Below are positions 1 through 7,775 of a stretch of DNA of 64,000 nucleotides, piece by piece (position 1 is the first letter of the stretch; each line of letters opens with the position of its first letter). The DNA is taken from NCBI RefSeq assembly GCF_000212695.1, contig NC_015514.1, positions 3,596,001 to 3,660,000 of the forward strand, read 5' to 3'. Origin of the DNA: Cellulomonas fimi ATCC 484. GTDB taxonomy: Bacteria > Actinomycetota > Actinomycetes > Actinomycetales > Cellulomonadaceae. A program made the translations under genes and the position numbers. The notes under the pieces are model-generated. The model ran no database searches. It saw only the letters and a program-made list of their open reading frames with translations, and was not told the origin of the DNA.

Positions 1-343
1 CCGGCAGCAGCCGCCCGTACACGCGGTCGACGCCGCGCGACATCGCGTCGGGCACGCGCGGCGCGTAACCGGTGTCGACGAGCACGACGCCGCCCGGGTG
101 CGTCACGACCGCGACGAGCGCCGGGAACCGCACGCGCTCCCGTCCGGCGCCCCGTCGTGCCACGCCCGCCGCGTGGGTCGTCGCACCCGCCTCCAGCAGC
201 AGCAGGGGCACGCGCGGCACGCCGCCCGCCGCACCGCGTCCGCCCGTCCCCGCGACCGGGCGCCCGCCCGGCGCACCGTGGGCTGCCGTCGCTGCCGGCT
301 CGCCGGAGCGCGGCCCGTCGGGGACGCCGGACACGTCAGCCAC
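1..343 (-). CDS. MBL-fold hydrolase, N-terminal part (cut by left edge)
   Basis: The frame starts at a GTG at 343, 12 nt after the stop of the synthase gene upstream, with a GGACGGAG ribosome site between them. It stays open to the window edge (114 codons). The visible protein has a Gly/Ala-rich N-terminus, then VVTHPGGVVLVDTGYAP, the strand-turn that opens a metallo-beta-lactamase fold. The HxHxDH metal motif would lie beyond the edge and cannot be checked. The tight spacing suggests co-transcription with the KAS III-like gene, so a role in the same lipid or ketoacyl pathway is possible but inferred. Confidence 0.7.
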   Translation of the reverse strand, partial: MADVSGVPDGPRSGEPAATAAHGAPGGRPVAGTGGRGAAGGVPRVPLLLLEAGATTHAAGVARRGAGRERVRFPALVAVVTHPGGVVLVDTGYAPRVPDAMSRGVDRVYGRLLP

Positions 344-355
344 GCCGCTCCGTCC

Positions 356-1372
356 TCAGTACCGCAGGACGGTCGCGGACAGCGCGAGCCCCGCACCCGT
401 GCCGAGCAGCAGCGCGGTCCCGCCCCGCTGCAGCGCCCCCGACGTGACCGCGTGGTGCAGGGCGGTCGGCACCGACGCGGACACCTGGTTGCCGTGGTCC
501 TCGAGGATGTCCACCACCGCGTCGGGCTTCACCCCGACACGCTCGCGCAGGTACCGCAGACCGACCGCGCTCGCCTGGTGCGGCACGACGACGTCGACCT
601 CGTCGCGCGCGACGCCGGACCGCTCCTCGACGTCCCGCAGGAAGCCGGGCAGGTGCCGCGCGACCTGCCGCAGCAGCGCCGCCCCGTCCATCCGGAACAG
701 GTAGGCCGACGGGTCCGCCGGCGGCGTCGTGACGTTGAGCCGCGTGCCTCCCGCGTCGATCCGGCACGCCGCCCAGGCCTCGGGCCAGACCGCGGACGAC
801 GACGCGAGCACCGCCGACCCGTCACCGGGGTCTGCCGGGCCGACCACGACGGCGGCGGCACCGTCACCGAACAGCGCGCTGCACTCCACGTCCCGGTGGT
901 CGAGACCCTTCGACGCGATCTCGGTCGCGACCACGGCGACGCGCCGCCAGCGGCCCGCCGCGACGCCCGTCGTGGCGAGGTCGAGCGCGGTGAGGAACCC
1001 GACGCAGGAGGCGTTGACGTCGAACGCCGCGACGCGCCCGCCTGGGATCCCGAGCGCGGCGGCGGTCAGCACGGCGGTCGTGGGCATCGGCTGCTCGGGT
1101 GCGACGGCCGACACGACGAGCGCGTCGAGGTCGGCCGCGCCGAGCCCTGCCGCGTCGAGGGCCCCCGCCACGGCGGACGCGGCCATCGCCGAGGACGTCT
1201 CCTCCGGCGCCGCCCACCGCCGGCTGCGGACGCCGGAGCGGGCGAACGAGGTCCCCGGCGCCCGTCCGTGGGTCGTGTCGAGCTCCTCCGACCGGACCTC
1301 GTGCGACGGCCGGTGGACGCCGGTCCCGAGGAGCCGCACGGGCAGCGGGACGGGGCGGGGGGGCTGCGGCAT
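356..1372 (-). CDS. 3-oxoacyl-ACP synthase III-like condensing enzyme
   Basis: The 338-residue protein has the thiolase-fold KAS III triad: Cys123 in FDVNASCVGFL, His265 in VVPHQAS and Asn295 in EDHGNQVSASVP. The family condenses an acyl-CoA or acyl-ACP with a second acyl thioester. The length fits FabH and OleA. The ATG at 1372 has no ribosome site, but CATCCT lies 7 nt before it, as in the other leaderless starts here. It could serve fatty-acid initiation, or be a secondary enzyme such as OleA (long-chain ketone, olefin or beta-lactone formation); the linked MBL gene and the absence of other fab genes favour a secondary role. The substrate cannot be read from the sequence. Confidence 0.85.
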   Translation of the reverse strand: MPQPPRPVPLPVRLLGTGVHRPSHEVRSEELDTTHGRAPGTSFARSGVRSRRWAAPEETSSAMAASAVAGALDAAGLGAADLDALVVSAVAPEQPMPTTAVLTAAALGIPGGRVAAFDVNASCVGFLTALDLATTGVAAGRWRRVAVVATEIASKGLDHRDVECSALFGDGAAAVVVGPADPGDGSAVLASSSAVWPEAWAACRIDAGGTRLNVTTPPADPSAYLFRMDGAALLRQVARHLPGFLRDVEERSGVARDEVDVVVPHQASAVGLRYLRERVGVKPDAVVDILEDHGNQVSASVPTALHHAVTSGALQRGGTALLLGTGAGLALSATVLRY

Positions 1373-1514
1373 GCGGGAAAGGATGCCACGACGCGGTCCC
1401 GGTGCCCGTGGGCCCTCCCCAGGCTCGTCGGCGCTGACCTGCGCATTCGCGCGCATCGCTGCACGCGCGGCGGGACCGGTTCGCCCGTACGGCAGCGTCC
1501 GACGACGCGTGCCG

Positions 1515-2183
1515 TCAGGCGGCGAGCGCCGCGGCCCGCAGCGCCTCGGCGTGCCCCTGCGACGGCCCGACCAGGGCGAGGGCGACGACGTCGACCCCGA
1601 CCTCCCGGGCGAGCGCGGCCCCGTCGGCCAGCACACGCTCGGGCGGTGCGACCACCCAGGACGCGGACGGTGCCCACGACGCACCGGCGAACGCCTCGAC
1701 GTGGGCCAGCCAGGAACGGCGGCGCGTCGCGTCGGCCTCGTCGCGCGCGACGACCGTCTCGACCTCGAGCACGAGCCGCACGTCCTCGCGACGGCGGCCG
1801 ACCGCGAGCAGGTGCCCCTCGAGCACCGCGACGAGGGCACGGACCGCGCCGGTGGTCGGCAGGGCCGCCGAGAACCGGATGCGGACGGTGTCGGCCCGTG
1901 CGGCGGACCGCAGGAGCGCGACGTCGTCGAACGCCGCGCTCGCGACGACGACCTCCGTGCCGCGGACGGGTCCGGCGTCAGCCGGTCCGGTCACCTCGAC
2001 GTGCACACGCTCGCGCGGCGTCGAGTCGGGCGACGTGGCCCAGGGCTGCACGGGCGGGCCCGAGGGGCGGGACGGACGGGGTGCGGGCCGGTCTGCCCGC
2101 GGCGCGGACGCGCGGTCGGCGGCGGGGTGCAGGGAACGGGACGAGCGCGGCGCGGACGGGTGCGCCAGGACGGGCTGAGCCAC
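1515..2183 (-). CDS. Flavin monooxygenase (luciferase-like) C-terminal-region protein, possibly sulfur-related
   Basis: A 222-residue protein starting at a GTG with GAGGAC 7 nt upstream. The first 60 residues are Pro/Ser/Arg-rich and look disordered. Residues 70-215 resemble the C-terminal part of NtaA/SnaA/DszA-type FMN-dependent monooxygenases: a short strand with adjacent helix, then AVGRRREDVRLVLEVETVVA and a helical end. The N-terminal half of the TIM barrel, with most flavin contacts, is absent, so catalysis alone is doubtful. The gene follows a leaderless Cys-Cys leader peptide (2255-2284), which supports cysteine control and a sulfur-assimilation role. The assignment to this fold is moderate and the function is inferred. 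Confidence 0.6.
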   Translation of the reverse strand: MAQPVLAHPSAPRSSRSLHPAADRASAPRADRPAPRPSRPSGPPVQPWATSPDSTPRERVHVEVTGPADAGPVRGTEVVVASAAFDDVALLRSAARADTVRIRFSAALPTTGAVRALVAVLEGHLLAVGRRREDVRLVLEVETVVARDEADATRRRSWLAHVEAFAGASWAPSASWVVAPPERVLADGAALAREVGVDVVALALVGPSQGHAEALRAAALAA

Positions 2184-2254
2184 GGTGGGAGTCCTCGGGT
2201 CGAACGGGGTGCGCAGCGAGGGCCAGAGGGCCGCGGGCGCGCGGGGTCGTCAGC
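2184..2254 (-). promoter_or_regulatory. Putative cysteine attenuator, ribosome-site sequestering region
   Basis: This is the 71-nt spacer between the leader stop and the GTG at 2183. In the transcript, CCTCG (from 2221-2217) can pair with CGAGG (2197-2193), which overlaps the GAGGAC ribosome site. A competing stem GGCC/GGCC around 2221-2232 shares bases with the first arm. Stalling on the leader Cys codons could therefore shift the balance and free the ribosome site. The pairings are visible; the mechanism is inferred. Confidence 0.45.
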
Positions 2255-2284
2255 TCAGCGACAACACACCCGGCTCGAGGACAT
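2255..2284 (-). CDS. Leaderless leader peptide MSSSRVCCR
   Basis: A nine-codon frame, ATG to TGA, with two adjacent TGT cysteine codons near the end. The -10 box TAGCGT (2297-2292) ends 7 nt before the ATG, so the mRNA should start at or next to the ATG. Short leaderless frames rich in Cys codons act as cysteine-responsive attenuators in mycobacteria. This one lies 71 nt upstream of a monooxygenase-like gene of the kind used in organosulfur assimilation. The frame and promoter geometry are seen; the sensing role is inferred. Confidence 0.6.
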   Translation of the reverse strand: MSSSRVCCR

Positions 2285-2352
2285 GGCTCGCACGCTAGCC
2301 GCCACGGCGCACGCGCACCACCCCCGTCCGCCCCGCGGGACGGTCGCCGCGC

Positions 2353-3081
2353 TCACCGGCCCAGCAGCCACCGCAGCGTCCGGGCGTTGCGCACCGCGTT
2401 CCCGCCGCCGTCGTTGTTGAGGTAGACGAGCACGTCCCGGCCCTGCGCCTCCCACTCGCGCACCCGGTCCGCCCACCAGCGCAGGTCGTCGTCGGAGTAC
2501 GAGCCCCCGTACAGCCAGTCCTGGTCGGGTCCGTGCAGCCGGACGTAGACGAACGGTGCGGTCGCGCGCAGCACGCACGGCAGGCCGGCGCCGCTCATGA
2601 CGCAGTACGCGGCCCCGCGCCGCTCCAGCAGCGCGTACACGTCGGGGTGGTCCCACGACGGGTGCCGCAGCTCGACCGCGACCCGCACCCACCACGGCAG
2701 CGCGGCGAGGAACCAGTCGAGGCGCGCGTCGTCGCGCTGCTGGCCGGGCGGGAGCTGGACCAGCAGCACCTCGCGCCGGTCGCCGAGCTCGTGCCAGGAC
2801 CGCGCGATCCGCTCGGCCCACGCCTCGGGCGCGTACAGCCGCTTGGCGTGCGTGAGCCCGCGCGGCGCCTTGACCGACATCCGGAACCCGTCGGGCAGCC
2901 GCCGGCGCCAGCTCGCGAACGACGCCTCGCGCGGCCAGCGGTAGAACGACGCGTTGAGCTCGACCGTGTCGAACTCCTGCACGTACCGCGCGAGCCGGTC
3001 GGCGGGCGGCAGCCCGGGCGGGTACAGCACTCCGTCCCAGTGGTCGTACGACCAGCCCGACGTGCCGACCCGGACGGTCAC
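2353..3081 (-). CDS. DUF72 (YecE-like) protein
   Basis: The 242-residue protein opens with VRVGTSGWSYDHWDG and carries the family signatures VELNASFYRWP, FRMSVKAPRGLTH and VYVRLHGPDQ. This is a complete DUF72 TIM-barrel protein of unknown biochemical role. It starts 13 nt after the double GNAT gene and so is probably the last gene of the purS-purQ-GNAT transcript. Nothing in the sequence shows its substrate. Confidence 0.9.
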   Translation of the reverse strand: MTVRVGTSGWSYDHWDGVLYPPGLPPADRLARYVQEFDTVELNASFYRWPREASFASWRRRLPDGFRMSVKAPRGLTHAKRLYAPEAWAERIARSWHELGDRREVLLVQLPPGQQRDDARLDWFLAALPWWVRVAVELRHPSWDHPDVYALLERRGAAYCVMSGAGLPCVLRATAPFVYVRLHGPDQDWLYGGSYSDDDLRWWADRVREWEAQGRDVLVYLNNDGGGNAVRNARTLRWLLGR

Positions 3082-3094
3082 GCGCGCTCCGCGC

Positions 3095-4105
3095 TCACAG
3101 CGCCTTGACGAAGCAGAGCGACAGGAGGTCGCCCGCGTACGGGCCGAACGGCGCGACGGGCCGGTACCCCTCGGACACGTAGAGGCGCACCGCCTCGGGC
3201 TGGCGGACGCCGGTCTGCAGCAGGAGCTGCGTGAACCCTGCCGTCCGCGCGTCGGCCTCGAGCGCTCGCATCAGCGTGCGCGCGACGCCCGCACCTCGAG
3301 CGGCACCGTCGACGAACAGCTTCTTCACCTCGGCCGATCCGGGCGGGTAGCCCTCGCGCGGGTCGCGCAGCGCCACGTGGCCCACCGGCTCGCCGTCGAG
3401 CAGCGCCAGGATCGTCGACCGCACGCCGACGCCCTGCTGCGCGTCGTCGCCGTCGAACCCGCCCGCCGCCTCGAAGACGGGCAGCAGCTCGGGGTACCGC
3501 CAGCCGTTGAACTCGTGCATGGCCCGGCGCAGCGCGACGGCCCGCGGGTCCCGCCAGTCGGTGTGCTCCAGCTCGACGCGCCCGGCGTACCGCGGGCCAC
3601 GCTCGACCTCCGGCACGGGCACGAGCCACTTGGCGAAGCAGCGGGAGTCCACGACCCCTGCGTACTCGCCGTAGTTCTCGATCGGCAGGTAGCCCGCGCG
3701 CAGGTACAGGCCGATCGCCTCGGGCTGCAGCGGGCCGGACTCCAGGACGAGGCACCGCCAGTCCTGCGCGGTCGCGATGCGCTCGAGCTCGGTCAGGACG
3801 AGCCGCGAGTAACCCCGCCCGCGGTGGCCGGGCACCACGTACATGCGCTTGACCTCGCCGGTCCCGGGCGCGAGGTCGTCGTACGCCGCGTCGACGTCCC
3901 GCAGCGCACCGGTCGCCACGGGTTCGCCGTCGACGCGCAGCAGCACGACGCCGACGATGTCCTCGCCGGTCATGTCGTGGCCGATGTCGTCCTCGCCGTA
4001 CCGGTCCCGCAGCTCCGCCTGCTGCGCGTCCCGCAGCCGGACGACGTCCGGGTGGTCCCACGCGACGACGTCGACGGTGACGGTCCGCTCGCCCGCCGCC
4101 GTCAT
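3095..4105 (-). CDS. Tandem GNAT N-acetyltransferase
   Basis: Two GNAT domains lie in one 336-residue chain. Residues 10-160 carry the acetyl-CoA loop VVPGHRGRGYSRLVL, and residues 180-335 carry FVDGAARGAGVARTLM. Each domain ends in an LYLRAGY- or LYVSEGY-type beta-bulge motif. The ATG shares one base with the purQ stop (TGATG), so translation is probably coupled to purQ. Such double domains acetylate small amines or antibiotics, but no acceptor can be named here. Linkage to purine genes is positional only. Confidence 0.88.
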   Translation of the reverse strand: MTAAGERTVTVDVVAWDHPDVVRLRDAQQAELRDRYGEDDIGHDMTGEDIVGVVLLRVDGEPVATGALRDVDAAYDDLAPGTGEVKRMYVVPGHRGRGYSRLVLTELERIATAQDWRCLVLESGPLQPEAIGLYLRAGYLPIENYGEYAGVVDSRCFAKWLVPVPEVERGPRYAGRVELEHTDWRDPRAVALRRAMHEFNGWRYPELLPVFEAAGGFDGDDAQQGVGVRSTILALLDGEPVGHVALRDPREGYPPGSAEVKKLFVDGAARGAGVARTLMRALEADARTAGFTQLLLQTGVRQPEAVRLYVSEGYRPVAPFGPYAGDLLSLCFVKAL

Positions 4106-4800
4106 CAGCCGACGAGCGCGTGCAGCACCGACGTGAAGAACCGCAGGCCGTCGGTCCCGGAGCGCGGCCCCTGCGGGCCGTCGGGGCCGAAGCCTGGCTC
4201 GACCGCGTGCTCGGGGTGCGGCATGAGCCCGACGACGTTGCCCGCCGCGTTGCTGATGCCGGCGATCCCGCGGCGCGACCCGTTCGGGTTCCCGTCCTCG
4301 TAGCGGAAGACGACCCGGCCCTCGCCCTCGAGCTCGTCGAGCGTGCGCTCGTCGGCGACGTACTGGCCGTCCTGGTTCTTCAGCGGGATGGTGATGCGCT
4401 CGCCCTGCGCGTAGTCGCGCGTCCAGGGGGTGTCCGTGCGCTCGACGGACAGCACCTGCTCACGGCAGACGAAGTGCAGGTGGTCGTTCTTGATCATCGA
4501 GCCGGGCAGCAGGTGCGCCTCGGTGAGCACCTGGAAGCCGTTGCAGATGCCGAGGACGGGAAGGCCCGTGCGGGCGGCGTCGACGATCTCGCCCATGACC
4601 GGCGCGAACCGGCTGATCGCACCCGCGCGCAGGTAGTCGCCGTAGGAGAACCCGCCGGGCAGGACGACGGCGTCGACCCCGTGCAGGTCGGCATCGGCGT
4701 GCCAGAGCGCGACGGGCTCCCCGCCCGCGAGGCGCACGGCGCGGGCCGCGTCGCGGTCGTCGAGCGTGCCGGGGAACGTGACGACGCCGACGCGGGTCAC
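4105..4800 (-). CDS. purQ: Phosphoribosylformylglycinamidine synthase subunit PurQ
   Basis: PurQ is the class I glutamine amidotransferase that feeds ammonia to PurL in the fourth step of purine synthesis (FGAR to FGAM) in the cytoplasm. The 231-residue protein shows the nucleophile Cys86 in [10 protein letters not shown] and the His195/Glu197 pair in PHPEH. The oxyanion segment [19 protein letters not shown] is intact. The GTG start overlaps the purS stop by 4 nt. purL does not follow; a GNAT gene does, so the usual purS-purQ-purL order is interrupted here. Confidence 0.97.
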   Translation of the reverse strand: MTRVGVVTFPGTLDDRDAARAVRLAGGEPVALWHADADLHGVDAVVLPGGFSYGDYLRAGAISRFAPVMGEIVDAARTGLPVLGICNGFQVLTEAHLLPGSMIKNDHLHFVCREQVLSVERTDTPWTRDYAQGERITIPLKNQDGQYVADERTLDELEGEGRVVFRYEDGNPNGSRRGIAGISNAAGNVVGLMPHPEHAVEPGFGPDGPQGPRSGTDGLRFFTSVLHALVG

Positions 4801-5060
4801 TGGGCGGCCACCTGCGTGTCCTCGTACACCGCCACGACGTCCTCGATGACGGGGTTGGACAGCACCTGCTCGCCCGCGGCCCGGGCGGCGGCGAGCACCT
4901 CGTCCGTCACCGGCCCGTCGACCTCGAGCTCGAACCGCTTGCCCTGCCGGACGGAGGAGAACTGGCCGAACCCGAGCCGGGGCAGCGCACCCGCCACGGC
5001 CTTGCCCTGCGGGTCGAGGATCTCGGGCTTCGGCATGACGTCGACGACGACTCGTCCCAC
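4797..5060 (-). CDS. purS: Phosphoribosylformylglycinamidine synthase subunit PurS
   Basis: PurS is the small dimeric subunit that bridges PurQ and small-type PurL. The 87 residues show [19 protein letters not shown] near the start and [21 protein letters not shown] packing at the end, the family pattern and length. The GTG at 5060 has AGGAG 8 nt upstream (CACAGGAGCACACCC), a clear ribosome site. The stop overlaps the purQ GTG (GTGA), so the two subunits are translationally coupled. Confidence 0.97.
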   Translation of the reverse strand: MGRVVVDVMPKPEILDPQGKAVAGALPRLGFGQFSSVRQGKRFELEVDGPVTDEVLAAARAAGEQVLSNPVIEDVVAVYEDTQVAAQ

Positions 5061-5105
5061 GGGTGTGCTCCTGTGTTCGCGCGGCGGTGGGGGGTCGCGG
5101 TGAGT

Positions 5106-5537
5106 CTACCGAGCAGCCGCGTGACGTCCGTCGTGCGTCCGCCGCCCGGACCGCGTCGTGGTCCGGGCGGCGTCGTCGAGGCCCCCGTCCGGGCCGGCGT
5201 GCGGCGGTTGCGGACGCTCGCCGAACAGCTCCTCGCGCTCACGACCCCGCTCCTGGGACCGCCGCAGCACCGCCATCCCGGCGAGCCCGGCCGCGAGGAC
5301 CCAGGGCCCGACCACGACGCTCGTCGGCAGGGGCGCGCCGACCGCCACCCCGGCGAGGGTGGCCGCGAGCAGGACGAGCGCGACGACCGCCTGCACCGGC
5401 GCCTCGGCGCGCAGCGGGAACCAGAACCCGTCGATGTCGCGCCGGAGCCACGCGTCGTAGGCCGGGCCGGGCCGACGCCCGCGCAGCCGGTAGGCCAGCA
5501 GGACGCGCAACGGAGGGCGCACGGGCCTCGTCGTCAT
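5106..5537 (-). CDS. Small two-helix membrane protein, short paralogue of the PadR-cassette proteins
   Basis: The 143-residue protein opens with a basic segment, [25 protein letters not shown], then has two hydrophobic helices (about 55-75 and 78-97) and a charged tail. The block LAYRLRGRR...W.P.RAEAP recurs in the protein encoded at 6794-7360, so this is a relative lacking the N-terminal YP-x-x-WR domain. The ATG at 5537 follows TAGGAAT by about 6 nt and is chosen over an upstream ATG with no signal. Function is unknown; it may be a relic of cassette duplication. Confidence 0.7.
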   Translation of the reverse strand: MTTRPVRPPLRVLLAYRLRGRRPGPAYDAWLRRDIDGFWFPLRAEAPVQAVVALVLLAATLAGVAVGAPLPTSVVVGPWVLAAGLAGMAVLRRSQERGREREELFGERPQPPHAGPDGGLDDAARTTTRSGRRTHDGRHAAAR

Positions 5538-5648
5538 GCCCGAATTCCTACCGCCCAGGGCGGCGCAGCGGAAGGGCAAGCCGCGCCGCGCGTCGGCTCA
5601 CGCGCGGGGACGGCCGAGCGGGACCACCGGCGGTCGCCAGGCGGCCGG

Positions 5649-6797
5649 TCAGGCGGACGGGACGGCCAGGGCCGGCTCCCCCTCGTCGACGGCCACGTCG
5701 CGGCCTGCGAGCAGCCGCACGACGTCGACGAACGCGACCGTGGCGTCGTCCCGTACGGCCGCGAGCGTGACGGCGCCGACCGTGAGCAGGACGAGGCAGG
5801 CGGGACCGGCCAGGACCGACAAGGACAGCGTCCACGTGCCGACCGCCTCGGCGGCCGCCGCGGCCACGACACCCAGTGCGGCGGCCACCCAGCCGGTCAC
5901 GGCGGTCGGGACGGGCGGCACCACCTCGCGCCCGGGCTGGCCGGGCAGGCTGGGAAGCCCGCGACGCAGGGCGCGCCGGGCGACCGCGGCGAGCACGAGC
6001 CCGACGACGAGCGCGACCGCGAGCACCGCGACGACAACGGCGGACACGTCAGGGCCGCGGGGCGCGGTGCCGACGTCAGTGCATGTGACGACGGCTCCGT
6101 CGGCAGGGCACGCGGTCGTGGACCACGTCACCGGCGCGAGGAGCGCCGCGGCCGACCACGCGACGGCACCCGTGGCCGCCAGGGCGAGGCACCCGCGCAG
6201 CACGGGCAGGGCGGCGAGCCGTCGCGTGCGACCCAGCACGACCTGCTCGCCACGCGGCCCGACGACAGGAGGACCGGGGACCAGGTGCCGTCGGACCGCA
6301 CGCCGCCGCACGGTCTCCGGGTGCGACGCGAGCAGCGCCACCGCCTGCACGACGACGAGCAGCCCGAGCAGTCGCAGGGCGGCGGGCGCGTCGCCGGTCG
6401 CGAGGATCGCCGTCGGGAGCACGGCCGGCCACGACGAGCGCACCGCACGCCACATCCGGTAGCGCGGGGAGGTCAGGTCGTCGACGACCCAGGTGGCGTA
6501 CCTGTCCGACAGGGTCGTGTCGAGCAGGAGGTAGCCGACGCGGGACGGCCACGGCGGGCCGGACCGGTGTCGCGTGACGAGGCCCGAGCGGAGCAGGCCG
6601 AGCCCGGTGCGGACGTCGACGCGCGTGGCGTCGGGGCCGGCGAGGTCGGCCAGGACGGCGACGAGCTCGTGCCCCCGCCGCAGCCGCCATCCGCGCGGGT
6701 AGGCCCGCGTCCACCGCGCGGCGGACCGCGCGAACGCGGGAGCGACGCCCGGCACGACCACACGGTCCGCCGGTCGCGTCCCGGGGCCGGGCGTCAT
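5649..6797 (-). CDS. Multi-helix membrane protein of the PadR cassette
   Basis: The 382-residue protein begins with a soluble segment (20-75) containing ARWTRAYPRGWRLRRGHEL and ADLAGPDATRVDVRTGLGLL, followed by about six hydrophobic helices between 130 and 370 separated by Arg-rich loops. The soluble segment resembles the permease-prefix (HAAS-like) domains that travel with PadR regulators. It overlaps the preceding gene by 4 nt (ATGA), so it is the third gene of the padR operon. No transporter family motif is visible. It may sense or alter the membrane, but that is a guess. Confidence 0.75.
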   Translation of the reverse strand: MTPGPGTRPADRVVVPGVAPAFARSAARWTRAYPRGWRLRRGHELVAVLADLAGPDATRVDVRTGLGLLRSGLVTRHRSGPPWPSRVGYLLLDTTLSDRYATWVVDDLTSPRYRMWRAVRSSWPAVLPTAILATGDAPAALRLLGLLVVVQAVALLASHPETVRRRAVRRHLVPGPPVVGPRGEQVVLGRTRRLAALPVLRGCLALAATGAVAWSAAALLAPVTWSTTACPADGAVVTCTDVGTAPRGPDVSAVVVAVLAVALVVGLVLAAVARRALRRGLPSLPGQPGREVVPPVPTAVTGWVAAALGVVAAAAAEAVGTWTLSLSVLAGPACLVLLTVGAVTLAAVRDDATVAFVDVVRLLAGRDVAVDEGEPALAVPSA

Positions 6798-7360
6798 CGT
6801 GCCTGCCCGCGGTCCAGGCCGACGTACGGACCGAAGCGCCCGGGAGCGTCGGCGGGTGGGTGCCCGAAGGCGGTGGCGACGTCGTCCTCACGGTGGCGGG
6901 CCCGCCGCACCACGTCGACCCCGACGACGAACAGGAGCACGGCGGCGACCTCGCCCCAGCCGCGCGGGGTCAGCCAGTGGCCGGTGAGGTCGCCGACCGC
7001 GTGGAGGAGGGCGACGAGAACCGCGCAGACGACCGCCATCGGCGCCTCGGCACGCACCGGGTACCAGCGGCCGGCCAGGTCGTCGCGCAGCCAGGCGTCG
7101 TGGCGCGCGTCGAGCCGACGCCCGCGCAGCCGGTAGGCGAGGACGACCCGTGCGGAGGGCCGTGTGCTCCGGCGGGCACGCCAGCCGCCCGCGACCAGGC
7201 CGGCCGCGGTGCGCAGGTCGACGCGTCGCGCACCCGGCGCCGCGAGGTCGAGGACGACGTCCCGGAGCTCGGCGCCGCGCTGCTCGCGCCAGCGGGGCGG
7301 GTAGGCGCGCAGCCAGCGGTCGACCGACCGTTCGAGCGCGGGCGAGGCGGAGGCGCCCAT
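6794..7360 (-). CDS. Membrane protein with YP-x-x-WR prefix domain, PadR cassette
   Basis: A 188-residue protein. Residues 8-60 carry VDRWLRAYPPRWREQRGAEL and LDLAAPGARRVDLRTAAGL, homologous to the start of the downstream gene product. Residues 70-155 carry [19 protein letters not shown] and two helices, homologous to the protein at 5106-5537. The ATG shares its A with the padR stop (TGATG). The gene thus combines both modules seen separately in its two neighbours. Role unknown; PadR control is inferred from the operon. Confidence 0.78.
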   Translation of the reverse strand: MGASASPALERSVDRWLRAYPPRWREQRGAELRDVVLDLAAPGARRVDLRTAAGLVAGGWRARRSTRPSARVVLAYRLRGRRLDARHDAWLRDDLAGRWYPVRAEAPMAVVCAVLVALLHAVGDLTGHWLTPRGWGEVAAVLLFVVGVDVVRRARHREDDVATAFGHPPADAPGRFGPYVGLDRGQAR

Positions 7361-7692
7361 CACGCACCGCCGAGGGCGGGGCGGCCGAGGACCTGGCGGG
7401 CGCGGCGGGACAGCGCGGCGAGCCGCCGGGTCTCGGCCTGCACCGCGTCGAGGCCGTCGCCCGTGAGCCGGTAGTACCGGCGCGCGCGCCCGTCGACGAC
7501 GACCTCCTCGGACGGCTCGGCGTACCCGGCGTCGACCAGCCGGTCGAGGATCCCGTAGAGCGTGCCCGCACCGAGTCGGACGCGGTCGTCGGACAGCGCG
7601 CGCACGGCCTGGACGACGCCGTACCCGTGCCGGGGCTCCTCGGCGAGCGCGAGCAGGACGAGATAGGCCTGCTCGCTCATGCGGAACGTCAT
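7360..7692 (-). CDS. PadR-family transcriptional regulator
   Basis: The 110-residue winged-helix protein carries LVLLALAEEPRHGYGVVQAV, the GAGTLYGILDRLVDAGYAE recognition region and a short C-terminal dimerisation helix, typical of PadR subfamily 2. It is first in an operon with the two prefix-domain membrane genes. The ATG at 7692 is placed 6 nt after a TATATA -10 box, so the mRNA is probably leaderless. A 12-bp palindrome overlaps that box, suggesting autorepression. An internal ATG five codons in is an alternative start. Confidence 0.93.
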   Translation of the reverse strand: MTFRMSEQAYLVLLALAEEPRHGYGVVQAVRALSDDRVRLGAGTLYGILDRLVDAGYAEPSEEVVVDGRARRYYRLTGDGLDAVQAETRRLAALSRRARQVLGRPALGGA

Positions 7693-7695
7693 GCG

Positions 7696-7728
7696 CGATA
7701 TATATCGTCGGACGACCTATCGCCGCAA
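7696..7728 (-). promoter_or_regulatory. padR promoter with overlapping palindromic operator
   Basis: Reading the minus strand, a -35 TTGCGG (7728-7723), an 18-nt spacer and a -10 TATATA (7704-7699) are followed by 6 nt and the ATG. The -10 sits inside the perfect palindrome CGATATATATCG (7696-7707). An AT-rich palindrome in such GC-rich DNA, directly on the promoter of a padR gene, is a strong candidate for the PadR binding site. Confidence 0.7.
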
Positions 7729-7775
7729 GAGTTTCCGCAGGTCGACGCGGTTGCGGACCATCGCAGCGCGCCCCA

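Noticed and set aside
98..2425. A long plus-strand frame across the first three genes
   Set aside because: Arg/Pro/Ala-rich with no motif; the opposite strand carries the synthase triad and a leader-controlled gene.
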